This document shows, piece after piece, positions 18,743 to 28,537 of a stretch of 64,000 bases of DNA. The position numbers and the translations under genes were made by a program. The notes beneath the pieces are model-generated. The model did no database searches and had not been told where the DNA came from. It saw only the letters and a program-made list of their open reading frames with translations. The number at the start of each line of letters is the position of its first letter. Position 1 is the first letter of the stretch. The DNA lies in the NCBI RefSeq assembly GCF_027587025.1, contig NZ_JAPPTI010000001.1, forward strand, positions 1,178,001 to 1,242,000. The letters are read 5' to 3'. The stretch is from Vibrio sp. LaRot3. Its GTDB lineage: Bacteria > Pseudomonadota > Gammaproteobacteria > Enterobacterales > Vibrionaceae.

Positions 18743-19774
18743 TTACAGCCCTCTCTCTTTAATCCATTCACGCACTTTAATGCCGGAGGTAATGCCACTG
18801 ACACCGGAAATGACAATCTGATCGCCATCCGCTAAACCAGTCACTACTTGTCGCTTATCATTTAGCTCCACCGCAGCTTTTTCTACGATACCTTCAGGGT
18901 TAACCCGCCACACACAGGTTTTTCCGTTTTCTTCAAACAGCGCAGAGACTGGAATACTGGTCGCGGTAGAAGACGCCGCTATTACGGTTACCGCACCCGA
19001 CATCCCCGGCAATATGCCGACATTTTCCGGTCGCTCCATCACCATAGTGACTTTGTAAGAACCGGTTTTGGGGTCGGCTTCAGTATCAATTTCTTGAAAG
19101 GTCAGCGGGTATTGGTTGGCAGGAAAAGCATCAAATACCATGTAGGCTTCGCTATCCACCCCTTCCGTAAAACGGGTCAACAAATGATCTGGAAGTTGGA
19201 AGGAGACTTTCATTAAACGATTGGTCTGAATATTCATCACCCCTTGTTTGGCTGCGATGTATTCATAGTTTTCAGCAGGGATTAGAGAGATTGTGCCATC
19301 ATAAGGGGCGACAAGCTTTGTATAACCAAGATTAGCCTTTGCCTGATCGAGTGTTGCTTTTGCTGAATTTCGGTTCGCTTTAGCTTGGTCAAAATCTTGC
19401 TCTGACACGACTTTATCTCGGCGTAGCTTTTTAGAGCGTTGATACTGAACGTCAGCTAAGCGAAACTGCGCTTGCGCCTGATCAGCCAATAACTGGTACT
19501 CGTCAGGATTGAGCGTTGCCAGCACTTCCCCCTTTTTCACCATTTGCCCTGCGACCACATCGATAGTTTGCATTTGGCCGGGTACTCTATAGGCCAACAC
19601 TGCGCGCTCCCCCGCCTCTGTGGTGGCAGGAAACTGGCGTTGAAACTGCGAATTGCCAACAGACACAGAGAATAATTTAGCTGGGCGAGAATCAGGTTCA
19701 GGAATTGGAGGAAGCTCCTCACTACACCCCAAAAGGGTAAGAAAGGCAAAAAAGAGCAAAAGAATTGTGCGCAT
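18743..19774 (-). CDS. vexI: RND efflux periplasmic adaptor (membrane-fusion protein), VexI-like
   Basis: First gene of the pump operon, 343 residues. Signal peptide with lipobox LTLLGC (Cys17). Lipoyl-like barrel-sandwich region near 45-75 (AYRVPGQMQTIDVVAGQMVKKGEVLA), helical hairpin about 90-150, then the beta-barrel and membrane-proximal domains. It differs clearly in sequence from the next adaptor, so the pair is not a recent duplicate. The two probably form a mixed hexamer, as known for TriA-TriB. No regulator gene is adjacent. Confidence 0.83.
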   Translation of the reverse strand: MRTILLLFFAFLTLLGCSEELPPIPEPDSRPAKLFSVSVGNSQFQRQFPATTEAGERAVLAYRVPGQMQTIDVVAGQMVKKGEVLATLNPDEYQLLADQAQAQFRLADVQYQRSKKLRRDKVVSEQDFDQAKANRNSAKATLDQAKANLGYTKLVAPYDGTISLIPAENYEYIAAKQGVMNIQTNRLMKVSFQLPDHLLTRFTEGVDSEAYMVFDAFPANQYPLTFQEIDTEADPKTGSYKVTMVMERPENVGILPGMSGAVTVIAASSTATSIPVSALFEENGKTCVWRVNPEGIVEKAAVELNDKRQVVTGLADGDQIVISGVSGITSGIKVREWIKERGL

Positions 19775-19880
19775 AATTGGTCATCCCTATCGCTTGAGAG
19801 CAAAAGCCTCTATCAAACATAGTTGACCGTTAAATAGTCCGCCACACGTCCTATTGATATAATCGTGAAAAATGAAGAAG

Positions 19881-19906
19881 TTGAGAGATGCGAATGCACC
19901 TCTCAA
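19881..19906 (-). terminator. Terminator after pspC
   Basis: On the minus strand, arms TTGAGAG / CTCTCAA with a nested GCA/TGC step (one bulge on each side), followed by a pyrimidine-rich CTTCTTCATTTTT tail. It lies just past the pspC stop codon. Confidence 0.65.
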
Positions 19907-19914
19907 TAGAAGGG

Positions 19915-20301
19915 TTATAACTTGCTGAACTCGCGATTCACTTTGAAGGTATCGGAAGTTACATAAGCTTCGATATCGCGTACCTTACCTTCGAGGCTAG
20001 CCATGTCTCTCTCTAGAGTATCAAGCAGACGTTCCGCTGATTGCCCTGCCTGCCAAGGCTTATTTTTTAGCTTATGTTCTTGCTGTGACTTGATGCTCTC
20101 AACGTAGTTAGCTGGCTGCTTTTCCAACATAAACGACATCGCAATATAAGCGAGTAGAACTAAAAAGTTACCCCCGAGTAAAAACGCAGAAATGACTAAG
20201 ATTCTAACTAGCCATACTTCCATTCCGAAGTAGTGGGCAACACCAGCACACACGCCAGATAGCTTACCATTGGCCGTATCTCGATACAGTTCTCTACTCA
20301 T
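19915..20301 (-). CDS. pspC: Phage shock protein C
   Basis: Inner-membrane stress sensor of 128 residues. The N-terminal PspC domain (about 1-65) has the GKLSGVCAGVAHYFG signature and one or two membrane helices (about 30-60); a cytoplasmic helical tail follows. With PspB it relays envelope damage to the PspA-PspF switch. It overlaps pspB by 8 bases, so translation is coupled. Last gene of pspABC. Confidence 0.93.
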   Translation of the reverse strand: MSRELYRDTANGKLSGVCAGVAHYFGMEVWLVRILVISAFLLGGNFLVLLAYIAMSFMLEKQPANYVESIKSQQEHKLKNKPWQAGQSAERLLDTLERDMASLEGKVRDIEAYVTSDTFKVNREFSKL

Positions 20302-20527
20302 AGCGACGCCTCCAGTTTGGAGACTCCGAGTCCAAAATTCGCTCTAGCGTGTCAACGCGGTCGCGCATTGATTCCGCCTGCTTAGAGAGCTTCTCTAAAC
20401 GATGGTAGTCTTCCTGAGAAAGGCCGCTGCTTGAGGTTTTCTTGCTACGGTAATGCAAAATCAACCATATTGGCGCTACAAAGATCATAAATACGATCAG
20501 TGGTAACGCGATCCAAAACCATGACAT
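20294..20527 (-). CDS. pspB: Phage shock protein B
   Basis: Small inner-membrane protein of 77 residues: one N-terminal membrane helix (about 4-24) and a short cytoplasmic coiled coil (YHRLEKLSKQAESMRDRVDTL). It works with PspC to sense membrane stress and release PspF from PspA. ATG 20527 was chosen because AGGAG sits six bases upstream; a TTG two codons earlier overlaps that spacing. Confidence 0.92.
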   Translation of the reverse strand: MSWFWIALPLIVFMIFVAPIWLILHYRSKKTSSSGLSQEDYHRLEKLSKQAESMRDRVDTLERILDSESPNWRRRYE

Positions 20528-20607
20528 AAACAACTCCTAAAATTCGCTCTAATGGCTCTTAGGACAGAAACCCAGCTGTGTTCGGGCTTCTGTCGCAGCA
20601 AAATAAT

Positions 20608-21276
20608 TTATTTCTTTTCTTCCATTTGCTGTTTCAATTTTGCTAGCTCTTGCTCAATTTCGTCTTGAGCTTGTAGTTCAGCGAACTCTTGGTCGAGTGA
20701 CTTACCTTGACCTGTTTTTGCGTAAAGATCCGCTTCTGCCTCTAGCTCATCAATCTTACGTGAATATTGGTCAAACTTCGCCATAGCTTCATGAGTTCGT
20801 GCTGTATGTAGCTGTTTTTGAACGTCACGGCGATTGGTGGCAGTTTGGGTGCGAATCACAATCGCCTGCTGCTTCGCACGGGTTTCGGTAATTTTACTTT
20901 CTAACTTACCAATTTCACCGGTTAGCTTTTCGATGGTTTCTTCAACGAGCGTTTGTTCGGTATGCAGGCCTTTCAATACATCTTGCAACTTCTGCTTTTC
21001 AATCAACGCTGCACGAGCCAAATCTTCACGCTGCTTACTTAATGCCAGCGTTGCTTTTTCAGCCCAATCGCTAACTTGCTCTTCAATGGCCTCAACCTTA
21101 CGTGCCAACTCTTTCTTGTCAGCAATCGCCTTAGCTGAGTTAGTGCGAACCTCAACTAATGTGTCTTCCATTTCTTGAATGATTAAACGGATCATTTTTT
21201 CAGGATCTTCCGCTTTATCGAGTAGAGCACTAATATTTGAGTTCACAATGTCTGCAAATCGAGAAAAAATACCCAT
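20608..21276 (-). CDS. pspA: Phage shock protein A
   Basis: Cytoplasmic/peripheral membrane protein of 222 residues of the PspA/IM30 (ESCRT-III-like) family, almost entirely coiled coil. The conserved N terminus is FSRFADIVNSNISALLDKAEDPEKMIRL, with the invariant AEDP. It binds and inhibits PspF and, as an oligomer, supports damaged membranes. First gene of pspABC, 80 bases before pspB, driven by the sigma-54 promoter at 21334-21350. Confidence 0.95.
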   Translation of the reverse strand: MGIFSRFADIVNSNISALLDKAEDPEKMIRLIIQEMEDTLVEVRTNSAKAIADKKELARKVEAIEEQVSDWAEKATLALSKQREDLARAALIEKQKLQDVLKGLHTEQTLVEETIEKLTGEIGKLESKITETRAKQQAIVIRTQTATNRRDVQKQLHTARTHEAMAKFDQYSRKIDELEAEADLYAKTGQGKSLDQEFAELQAQDEIEQELAKLKQQMEEKK

Positions 21277-21333
21277 GGGTGACTCCTTTACTTGGTCATA
21301 ACTGAACGAAGATAATCAATCTGCTAGATACAT

Positions 21334-21350
21334 TACAAGTCGCGTGCCAA
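21334..21350 (-). promoter_or_regulatory. Sigma-54 promoter of pspA
   Basis: On the minus strand TTGGCACGCGACTTGTA: the -24 TGGCAC is perfect, and the -12 element is TTGT rather than TTGC, at correct spacing. It lies about 60 bases before the pspA start and faces pspF, the expected arrangement for a PspF-activated promoter. Confidence 0.88.
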
Positions 21351-21461
21351 CTTTACATCCCAATAAAAACAGTAACTTAATCATAATTCATCATCTTTCA
21401 TCTTGCCTTTGTGATAAATTTGACCAACTATAGGTAAAATTTACCAAGTGAGATAAAGTCA

Positions 21462-22454
21462 ATGCAGCAAAACCTAATTGGTGAGTCCCCAGCCTTTCTA
21501 GCGGTATTGGACAAAGTATCCACCTTAGCCGCGATTGAGCGCCCTGTACTGATTATTGGTGAGCGTGGTACCGGTAAAGAGTTGATTGCTCAGCGCTTGC
21601 ACTATTTATCCAAACGTTGGGATAAACCCCTTATCTCCCTGAATTGCTCAACCTTAAGCGAAGGGTTGATCGACTCCGAACTTTTCGGTCATGAATCAGG
21701 GGCTTTCACTGGCTCTAAAGGGCGCCATAAAGGCCGTTTTGAACGAGCAGAAAATGGCACTCTTTTTCTTGATGAACTCGCCACCGCTCCTCTACTGGTG
21801 CAAGAAAAATTACTTAGAGTGATTGAATACGGTCAATATGAACGGGTTGGCGGCCACCAACTAATGAATGCCAACGTGCGATTAATATGCGCCACCAACG
21901 CCGACTTACCGAAAATGGCGAATGAAGGGGAATTTCGCGCTGACTTACTCGACCGTTTAGCCTTTGACGTGATTCACTTGCCACCGCTTAGGGAAAGGCT
22001 AGAAGACATTCCCTTACTGGCAGAGTACTACGCCATTAAGATGTGTCGCGAGTTAGGTTTTGAATACTTTGTAGGCTTTAGCCAAACTGCCATGAGCCAG
22101 TTGTTGGAATACCCTTGGCCAGGTAATGTGCGTGAACTCAAAAACGTTGTAGAGCGTGCGGTCTATCAACATGGCGTGCAAGATTACCCTATCGATCATC
22201 TCATCTTTGACCCGTTTCAGCGTGAGCCGAAAAACAACACGGAACACAATCAAGCCCCTCAGCAAACGACCACTGAGGAATTTAGCTTCCCGCTAGATTA
22301 TAAAGCTTGGCAAGAACAGCAAGACCAAACCTTGTTAACCGCGGCACTAAAAAAAAGTAAATTTAATCAGCGCAAAGCGGCAGAATTGCTTGGCCTAAGT
22401 TATCATCAATTAAGAGGAATGGTGCGAAAATATGACCTGAGTCGCGAGAGTTAA
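21462..22454 (+). CDS. pspF: Psp operon transcriptional activator (sigma-54 enhancer-binding protein)
   Basis: AAA+ activator of 330 residues with no N-terminal receiver domain, as in PspF. Walker A GERGTGKE is at residues 33-40. The sigma-54 contact loop is GAFTGS at 80-85, with Ser in place of the final Ala of the usual GAFTGA. Walker B is FLDELA near 105. A Fis-type helix-turn-helix occupies the last 45 residues (NQRKAAELLGLSYHQLRGMVRKY). Divergent from pspABC, which it activates from the shared intergenic region. Confidence 0.94.
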   Translation: MQQNLIGESPAFLAVLDKVSTLAAIERPVLIIGERGTGKELIAQRLHYLSKRWDKPLISLNCSTLSEGLIDSELFGHESGAFTGSKGRHKGRFERAENGTLFLDELATAPLLVQEKLLRVIEYGQYERVGGHQLMNANVRLICATNADLPKMANEGEFRADLLDRLAFDVIHLPPLRERLEDIPLLAEYYAIKMCRELGFEYFVGFSQTAMSQLLEYPWPGNVRELKNVVERAVYQHGVQDYPIDHLIFDPFQREPKNNTEHNQAPQQTTTEEFSFPLDYKAWQEQQDQTLLTAALKKSKFNQRKAAELLGLSYHQLRGMVRKYDLSRES

Positions 22455-22606
22455 CAAGATTTCACGGCAAGCCACCAAACTGAGCAAATAAGTCGCACCA
22501 AAAGGTTTAAAATTAATAATTAGGTTTGCAAAAACAATTAGTAGTCACACACTGGGGGGATGGGGCATAATGGTGAGTTCCGCTGTGCTTCGATTCCCAT
22601 ATTCTT

Positions 22607-24226
22607 ATGAAAGCATTCATACAACTGACGTTAAGTTTTTTCGCGGTTAGCCTATTGGCTGGCTGTGGAGAAAAAATTAACCACAATAAAGTGCGCCAAA
22701 CCGGATTTGTCTTTTGTGGACAAGCCGGGCCAACTACGTTCAATCCACAGCTAGTGGATAGTGGCATTACGTCAGAAACTCTCAGTTCTCAATTGTTTGA
22801 TACCCTACTCACGCTCGATGGTGAAACCTTCCAACCTGTGCCTAATATTGCTGAAAGCTGGCAAGTCAACGATCAGGGCACGGAATACACCTTCAAGCTA
22901 AAGCGAGGCGTTTCTTTTCAGACCACAGAGTGGTTTACCCCATCACGCCACCTAACCGCTGATGATGTGGTATTCAGCTTCCGTCGCATCATAGACTCTT
23001 CGCATCCTTTTCACTATGTAGGAAGCGGCCTGTATCCTTGGTTTAGCGGCATCGATTTTCAGAACTTATTGACAGACATTGAGGCGATAGATAAGCACAC
23101 GGTTAAATTTACCCTTGCTCGCCCTGACAACACTTTCTTATCAAACATTTCTACCAGCCATGCAGTGATTTTATCGAAAGAGTATGGCAATCAACTGCAA
23201 GTCGCTGACGAAAAGCCCATGTTAGACAGCCATCCTGTAGGCACTGGACCATTTTATCTTGATGATTATCAAATCAATGATTTAGTCCGTTTGAAGCGCC
23301 ACAATGGCTACTGGGCGGGTCGCGCAAAAATGGAGCAAGTGGTATTCGATATTTCTCACCGTGGTACCGGTACTTTAGCGAAGCTACTGCGCAATGAGTG
23401 TGATGTTTTAAGCTCACCGCTTTCAAGTCAAATTCCGACTATCGAAGCTCATGATGGTATTGAGCTGACAGCCAAACCAGCGATGAACATCTCCTTTATC
23501 GCAGTCAACACATCGCACCCTGCCCTAAATGATGCTCAAGTGCGTAAGGCACTCAACTATGCCATCAACCGTCAGAACATTCTCGACTCGGTTTACTATG
23601 GAACAGGCAGTCAAGCCTATTCGGTATTGCCACCGAATTCATGGGCCTATAACGGCGACAGTATTCAAGTTCGCTATGATCGCAACTACGCCATCGCCTT
23701 GCTGCGTGAAGCGGGTTATAGCAAAGGACTAGAGCTAAATATGTCGGTACCGCTTGAACCGCGCTCTTACAACCCGAGCCCACGCAAAACGGCCGAGTTA
23801 ATCCAAGCGAACTTTGCCGATATCGGCATCAAACTGAATTTGATGACGGATGACCGATTCAACCGCAATGATTTAAGCAGCGATAGTAACATCGACCTTT
23901 ATCTGACTGGCTGGATTGCTGATACGGGAGACCCTGATAACTTCCTACGCCCGCTGCTTTCTTGCGATTCTGAACGCGCAGGGTTAAATGTATCGAGCTG
24001 GTGTAATCCTGATTTCGACTTCTTACTTGATTTAGCGCTCGAAGTGGATAAAACACGCTATCGACTCAACTTGTATAAACAAGCGCAGAACATTTTAAAC
24101 CAAGAGTTTCCTGTCATTCCGCTCAACCATGGCATGCAATTTCAAGCGCATGACAAATCGTTGACCGGTTTTAAAGTGAGTCCATTTAATGCTCAACCGT
24201 TTGATTTAGTGGAAAGGGTGCAATAA
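22607..24226 (+). CDS. sapA: Peptide ABC transporter periplasmic binding protein SapA
   Basis: Family 5 solute-binding protein of 539 residues. It has an N-terminal signal with a possible lipobox (SLLAGC, Cys21). The typical family motif (LDTLLTLDGETFQPVPNIAESW) lies near 60-90. First gene of sapABCDF, defined in Salmonella for resistance to antimicrobial peptides; SapBCDF of E. coli has also been linked to putrescine export. Here SapA should bind a peptide in the periplasm. The next gene starts directly at its stop codon. Confidence 0.9.
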   Translation: MKAFIQLTLSFFAVSLLAGCGEKINHNKVRQTGFVFCGQAGPTTFNPQLVDSGITSETLSSQLFDTLLTLDGETFQPVPNIAESWQVNDQGTEYTFKLKRGVSFQTTEWFTPSRHLTADDVVFSFRRIIDSSHPFHYVGSGLYPWFSGIDFQNLLTDIEAIDKHTVKFTLARPDNTFLSNISTSHAVILSKEYGNQLQVADEKPMLDSHPVGTGPFYLDDYQINDLVRLKRHNGYWAGRAKMEQVVFDISHRGTGTLAKLLRNECDVLSSPLSSQIPTIEAHDGIELTAKPAMNISFIAVNTSHPALNDAQVRKALNYAINRQNILDSVYYGTGSQAYSVLPPNSWAYNGDSIQVRYDRNYAIALLREAGYSKGLELNMSVPLEPRSYNPSPRKTAELIQANFADIGIKLNLMTDDRFNRNDLSSDSNIDLYLTGWIADTGDPDNFLRPLLSCDSERAGLNVSSWCNPDFDFLLDLALEVDKTRYRLNLYKQAQNILNQEFPVIPLNHGMQFQAHDKSLTGFKVSPFNAQPFDLVERVQ

Positions 24227-25189
24227 ATGCTGCTGTATACTATTCGTCGCCTCAACCTTTTCATTATCACTTTGCTGATCTTAACCATCGTCGGCTACAG
24301 CCTGCTACGTCTTGATCCTACCTCCCCGTGGTTATTACAAGATTACTGGCAAGGTTGGTCTCACTACCTTGGTGAGCTTATGCAGCTCAACTTTGGGGTT
24401 AACAAACACGGTGTGCCGATTATCGATGAGTTAAAATCCGTCTTCCCGGCCACATTAGAGCTGTGTTTAATTGCATTCGTTTTATCATTATTGATTGGTA
24501 TCCCAATCGGCACTGTTGCGGGCATGAAACAAGGTAAGTGGCTAGACACTATTATCTCGTTTACTTCAATGTCCGGCTATTCCGCGCCACTATTTTGGGT
24601 TGCGCTGCTGATGATCATGGTGTTCTCACTGCACTACCAAGTGTTCCCTGTTGCTGGCCGTTACGACTTGTTGTACCAAATCGACCACATCACAGGCTTT
24701 GCAATTATCGATGCGTTTTTTGCTAAAGGTGAATACCGAGCTCATGCACTGCAAAGTGTTATTGATCACCTAATTTTGCCATGTTTAGTGTTAGCGCTTG
24801 CCCCTACCACTCAGGTTATTGGGTTAATGCGTGCTTCTGTGTCTGAGGTGATGAGTAAAAACTACATCCGCGCGGCACGAATTAAAGGTTTAGCAACTCA
24901 CGAGATCGTTACTGAGCACGTACTGCGTAATGCCATTCCGCCGATCATTCCGAAAATAGGCGTGCAATTATCGAGTATGCTTACCTTAGCGATCGTCACC
25001 GAGTCCATTTTCAACTGGCCGGGTATTGGCCGCTGGTTACTGGATGCGCTGTCGAACCAAGATTACGTAGCCATTCAAGCTGGCGTTATCGTCGTCGCGA
25101 CCTTGGTTTTAACGGCCAACATTTTGTCTGATTTGATTGGTGCGATGATCAACCCGTTAGTAAGGAAAGAGTGGTATGCTAACCGATAG
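24227..25189 (+). CDS. sapB: Peptide ABC transporter permease SapB
   Basis: Inner-membrane permease of 320 residues with six predicted helices and the DppB/OppB-type permease loop (about residues 205-225, SKNYIRAARIKGLATHEIVTEHVL) that contacts the ATPases. Its ATG follows the sapA stop with no gap, and its end overlaps sapC by 14 bases, indicating tight coupling. Confidence 0.92.
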   Translation: MLLYTIRRLNLFIITLLILTIVGYSLLRLDPTSPWLLQDYWQGWSHYLGELMQLNFGVNKHGVPIIDELKSVFPATLELCLIAFVLSLLIGIPIGTVAGMKQGKWLDTIISFTSMSGYSAPLFWVALLMIMVFSLHYQVFPVAGRYDLLYQIDHITGFAIIDAFFAKGEYRAHALQSVIDHLILPCLVLALAPTTQVIGLMRASVSEVMSKNYIRAARIKGLATHEIVTEHVLRNAIPPIIPKIGVQLSSMLTLAIVTESIFNWPGIGRWLLDALSNQDYVAIQAGVIVVATLVLTANILSDLIGAMINPLVRKEWYANR

Positions 25190-26063
25190 TGTTTATCAAG
25201 AAGAGCGCATCCCGACTCAGTTTGAGCGGTTTTGGCGCAGTTACCGCGCAAATAGCCTCGCGATGTTTGGTCTATGGTGTTTCGTTCTCATTGTTCTGAT
25301 CACATTGATTGCCCCTTGGTTAGCGCCGCACGATCCACAAGCTCAAACTGGTGAGCTTTTGCTGCCGCCATCTTGGAATCCAGCGGGCACCGTTGACTAC
25401 TTTTTAGGTACTGATGATTTAGGCCGCGATATTTTGTCTCGCCTGATTGTCGGCTCACAGCTTACCTTTGGCGCAGCGGTCATCATCACAGTGATTGCCG
25501 CAGCAATAGGCTGTCTAATTGGTATTCTTGCAGGCATGACCAAAGGGCTACTGTCGAGTACGTTGAACCACTTACTCGACACCGTTATGTCGATCCCATC
25601 TTTGCTTTTAGCGATTATTTTTGTCGCATTCCTAGGCTTTGGCGAGTTCAACGTATTGCTTGCTATCTGCTTAGCCTTAATCCCACGCTTTATTCGTTCA
25701 GTCTATATTGCAGTGCACACCGAAGTCGAAAAAGACTACGTTCTAGCCGCACGTTTAGATGGCGCGAATGATTTTTACCTACTTTGGAACTCTATCCTGC
25801 CGAACATTCTTGTTGTGTTCGCCTCTGAGTTTACCCTCGCTTTATCAATTGCCATTCTTGATATCACGGCTCTTGGCTTTTTGGGCCTTGGCGCACAAGC
25901 GCCTAGCGCTGAATGGGGCGCGATTCTTGGTGACTCCGTTGAGCTGATTTACTTAGCACCTTGGACAGTGACCCTACCGGGACTTGCCATCATGTGTACC
26001 GTGATTGTGGTGAACTTAGTGGGTGAAGGCGTACGCCAAGCTCTTAATGCGGGGATCGAATAA
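25176..26063 (+). CDS. sapC: Peptide ABC transporter permease SapC
   Basis: Second permease subunit, 295 residues, DppC/OppC-type. An N-terminal cytoplasmic stretch precedes the first helix (about 30-52). The periplasmic [16 protein letters not shown] motif typical of OppC-type permeases is at about 78-92, and the coupling loop ([25 protein letters not shown]) at about 185-210. The gene overlaps sapB and ends on the first base of sapD. Confidence 0.92.
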   Translation: MLTDSVYQEERIPTQFERFWRSYRANSLAMFGLWCFVLIVLITLIAPWLAPHDPQAQTGELLLPPSWNPAGTVDYFLGTDDLGRDILSRLIVGSQLTFGAAVIITVIAAAIGCLIGILAGMTKGLLSSTLNHLLDTVMSIPSLLLAIIFVAFLGFGEFNVLLAICLALIPRFIRSVYIAVHTEVEKDYVLAARLDGANDFYLLWNSILPNILVVFASEFTLALSIAILDITALGFLGLGAQAPSAEWGAILGDSVELIYLAPWTVTLPGLAIMCTVIVVNLVGEGVRQALNAGIE

Positions 26064-27058
26064 TGCCATTATTAGATATTCGACACTTAACCATCGAGAT
26101 CGAAACACCACAAGGTATGGTGAAAGCCGTCGACCGCATGAGCCTAACCATGAACGAAGGTGAAATTCGTGGTCTTGTGGGCGAGTCAGGCTCAGGTAAA
26201 AGCCTAGTTGCCAAAGCGATTGTCGGCGTTTGTAAAGACAACTGGCGCGTCACGGCTGACCGCATGCGCCTTGGCAATATCGATTTACTGCAATTAACGC
26301 CGCGTGAAAGACGTCGTGTTATTGCCCGTGATATCGCGATGATCTTCCAAGAACCATCAACCTGTTTAGACCCGTCCGACGAGGTCGGCAAGCAGCTAAT
26401 TGAGGCGATACCATCACGTTCATTTGAAGGTCGTTGGTGGCAGCGTTTTCAATGGCGTAAAAAGCAAGCTATTGCGCTTTTACACAAAGTCGGTATTAAA
26501 GATCACAAACAAATCATGGGTAGCTACCCTTACGAGCTGACTGACGGTGAATGCCAAAAAATCATGATTGCAATGGCGATTGCCGCTAAGCCAAAGTTGC
26601 TCATTGCCGATGAGCCAACCAACGACTTAGACCCAATTACGCAATCGCAAATATTGCGCCTACTGAGCCGTATGAATCAACTGCATAACACCAGCATTAT
26701 GTTGATTGGTCATGACTTAACAACGATTACTCAATGGGCGACGCGTATTACCGTCATGTATTGTGGTCAATCGGTTGAATCCGCCGATACCGATAAGATA
26801 TTAGCTAAACCTAAGCACCCTTATACGGTGGCGCTGCTTAAAGCAATGCCTGATTTTTCGGAATGGATTCCTCACAAAGAAAAACTGCAATCACTACCGG
26901 GGACAATTCCACCACTACAGCATCTGCCTATCGGTTGCCGATTAGGGCCACGTTGTCCTTACGCGCAGAGACAGTGCGTCGAAATTCCAATGGCTAAACG
27001 AGTGAAGAATCATAAATATGCCTGTCACTTCCCGCTCAATATGGAGAAAAAAGCATGA
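26063..27058 (+). CDS. sapD: Peptide ABC transporter ATP-binding protein SapD
   Basis: ATPase of 331 residues, Opp/Dpp type. Walker A GESGSGKS is at residues 39-46. The signature is the unusual LTDGE (canonical LSGGQ) near 160, a family trait of SapD. Walker B LLIADEP follows near 182. The C-terminal oligopeptide-transporter extension has a Cys-containing [11 protein letters not shown]...C stretch like that of DppD/OppD, where the cysteines may bind an Fe-S cluster. It overlaps sapF by four bases. Confidence 0.92.
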   Translation: MPLLDIRHLTIEIETPQGMVKAVDRMSLTMNEGEIRGLVGESGSGKSLVAKAIVGVCKDNWRVTADRMRLGNIDLLQLTPRERRRVIARDIAMIFQEPSTCLDPSDEVGKQLIEAIPSRSFEGRWWQRFQWRKKQAIALLHKVGIKDHKQIMGSYPYELTDGECQKIMIAMAIAAKPKLLIADEPTNDLDPITQSQILRLLSRMNQLHNTSIMLIGHDLTTITQWATRITVMYCGQSVESADTDKILAKPKHPYTVALLKAMPDFSEWIPHKEKLQSLPGTIPPLQHLPIGCRLGPRCPYAQRQCVEIPMAKRVKNHKYACHFPLNMEKKA

Positions 27059-27849
27059 CCAGTAGTAATGCTTTGCTCGAAGTGACTAACTTATCCAAGT
27101 CATTTGTCACTCGCTCAGGTATCTTCCGCCGTAAAGAACAACACGCAGTTAAGCCGGTTAGCTTTACCTTAGAAGCCGGGCAAACCATAGGGTTTATCGG
27201 CCAAAATGGCTCGGGTAAATCAACCCTCGCACGTATGTTAGCGGGCATGGTTGAACCAAGCTCTGGTGAAATTCGCGTTAATGGCGAGTTGTTAGAGCAC
27301 AAAGATTACTCGACTCGCTGTAAGTTGATTCGGATGATCTTCCAAGACCCGAACACCTCGCTCAACCCAAGAATCCAAATCGGTCGCATTTTAGAAGGAC
27401 CATTAAAGCGAAACACCAATATGCCGCCAGAGGCGCGCATGCGTCGTGTCAAAGATACGTTGCTAAGAGTTGGCTTGCTACCCGAGCATGCTTACTTCTA
27501 TCCACAAATGTTGGCGACCGGCCAAAAACAACGTGTGTGTCTTGCTCGTGCTCTTATTTTGCAACCTTCGATCATCGTTGCAGATGAAGCGTTAAACGGC
27601 TTAGACATGGCGATGCGCTCTCAGATCATCAATCTCTTCTTAGAGCTACAAGAAGAGATGGGGGTGTCCTTTGTTTACGTGTCTCAGCACATTGGCGTAG
27701 TGAAACATATTACCGACAAAGTGATGGTGATGCATGAAGGTAACGTAGTGGAAGCTGGCGATACACAAAGCATTTTGACCTGTCCTGAGCACCCAATCAC
27801 TCAACGCTTAATCGAAAGTCATTTCAATAAAGCGCCATGCTTTAAGTAA
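27055..27849 (+). CDS. sapF: Peptide ABC transporter ATP-binding protein SapF
   Basis: Second ATPase of the Sap system, 264 residues. Walker [10 protein letters not shown] is near residues 48-56; the signature is LATGQ (degenerate LSGGQ) near 155; Walker [13 protein letters not shown] near 175. It would pair with SapD so that the dimer has two non-canonical signature motifs. Last transporter gene of the operon. A GNAT gene follows after 59 bases on the same strand and may be co-transcribed. Confidence 0.92.
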   Translation: MTSSNALLEVTNLSKSFVTRSGIFRRKEQHAVKPVSFTLEAGQTIGFIGQNGSGKSTLARMLAGMVEPSSGEIRVNGELLEHKDYSTRCKLIRMIFQDPNTSLNPRIQIGRILEGPLKRNTNMPPEARMRRVKDTLLRVGLLPEHAYFYPQMLATGQKQRVCLARALILQPSIIVADEALNGLDMAMRSQIINLFLELQEEMGVSFVYVSQHIGVVKHITDKVMVMHEGNVVEAGDTQSILTCPEHPITQRLIESHFNKAPCFK

Positions 27850-27908
27850 CGTGCTTTAAGTAATGAGTCGATTTGTGCTAACTCTTTTGTTTTTGCGATG
27901 AACACCTT

Positions 27909-28448
27909 ATGAGTCCTGATTATCAAATCATTACCCCACAGTTTGTCTTGAGGCTCATCGGCGGCGAGTGTAGTGAGCAATTGCAAACACTGGTTGCCCA
28001 GTCCCCTAGCCTGCACCAATGGATAGACTGGTGTCATAGCGATTTCAGCCACTCTGAAGCCGAACGATTTTTACTAGCGACTCGATTAAACTGGGTAAAA
28101 TCAGAAGCCTACGGATTTGGTATCTTTCGTCGTAGTGATGACAAACTGATTGGTATGGTGGCAATCAACGAGCTGTATCAAACCTTCAATATGGCTAGCA
28201 TTGGTTATTGGATTGGTGATGACTATCAAAAACAAGGTTACGCCAAACAAGCGGTCGACGCTTTGGTCGAGTTTTGTTTTGATATTTTAAAACTGACGCG
28301 AGTAGAAATCGTGTGTGACCCAGAAAATCAGGCTAGCCAACGCCTCGCTATTGCCTGCGGCGCTACGTTTGAAACGCTCGCCGCGAATCGCTTTGTATTT
28401 AATGGTAAGCCCAAACAAGGGGCAGTTTATTCCATCATTCCTAGTTAA
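27909..28448 (+). CDS. GNAT-family N-acetyltransferase (RimJ/RimL-like)
   Basis: Predicted acetyl-CoA-dependent transferase of 179 residues. The fold is visible from the central strand (GYWIGDDYQKQGYAKQAVDALVEF), whose Q-x-x-G-x-A segment is the acetyl-CoA pyrophosphate loop, and the following RVEIVCDPENQASQRLA helix typical of RimJ/RimL and ribosomal-protein-serine acetyltransferases. The acceptor is unknown. It follows sapF by 59 bases with no terminator in between, and a strong terminator lies after it, so it may be the tail of the sap operon. Confidence 0.8.
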   Translation: MSPDYQIITPQFVLRLIGGECSEQLQTLVAQSPSLHQWIDWCHSDFSHSEAERFLLATRLNWVKSEAYGFGIFRRSDDKLIGMVAINELYQTFNMASIGYWIGDDYQKQGYAKQAVDALVEFCFDILKLTRVEIVCDPENQASQRLAIACGATFETLAANRFVFNGKPKQGAVYSIIPS

Positions 28449-28482
28449 AGAGTTTCAGCTGCAGTGAATAGCAAGCAGATAC

Positions 28483-28509
28483 AAAAAGACCTCCAAGCGG
28501 AGGTCTTTT
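28483..28509. terminator. Bidirectional terminator between GNAT gene and ndh
   Basis: Arms AAAAGACCTCC / GGAGGTCTTTT with a 4-nt loop between two convergent genes. Confidence 0.92.
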
Positions 28510-28537
28510 CATTTCAAACGATTAGGTTTGATTGGTA

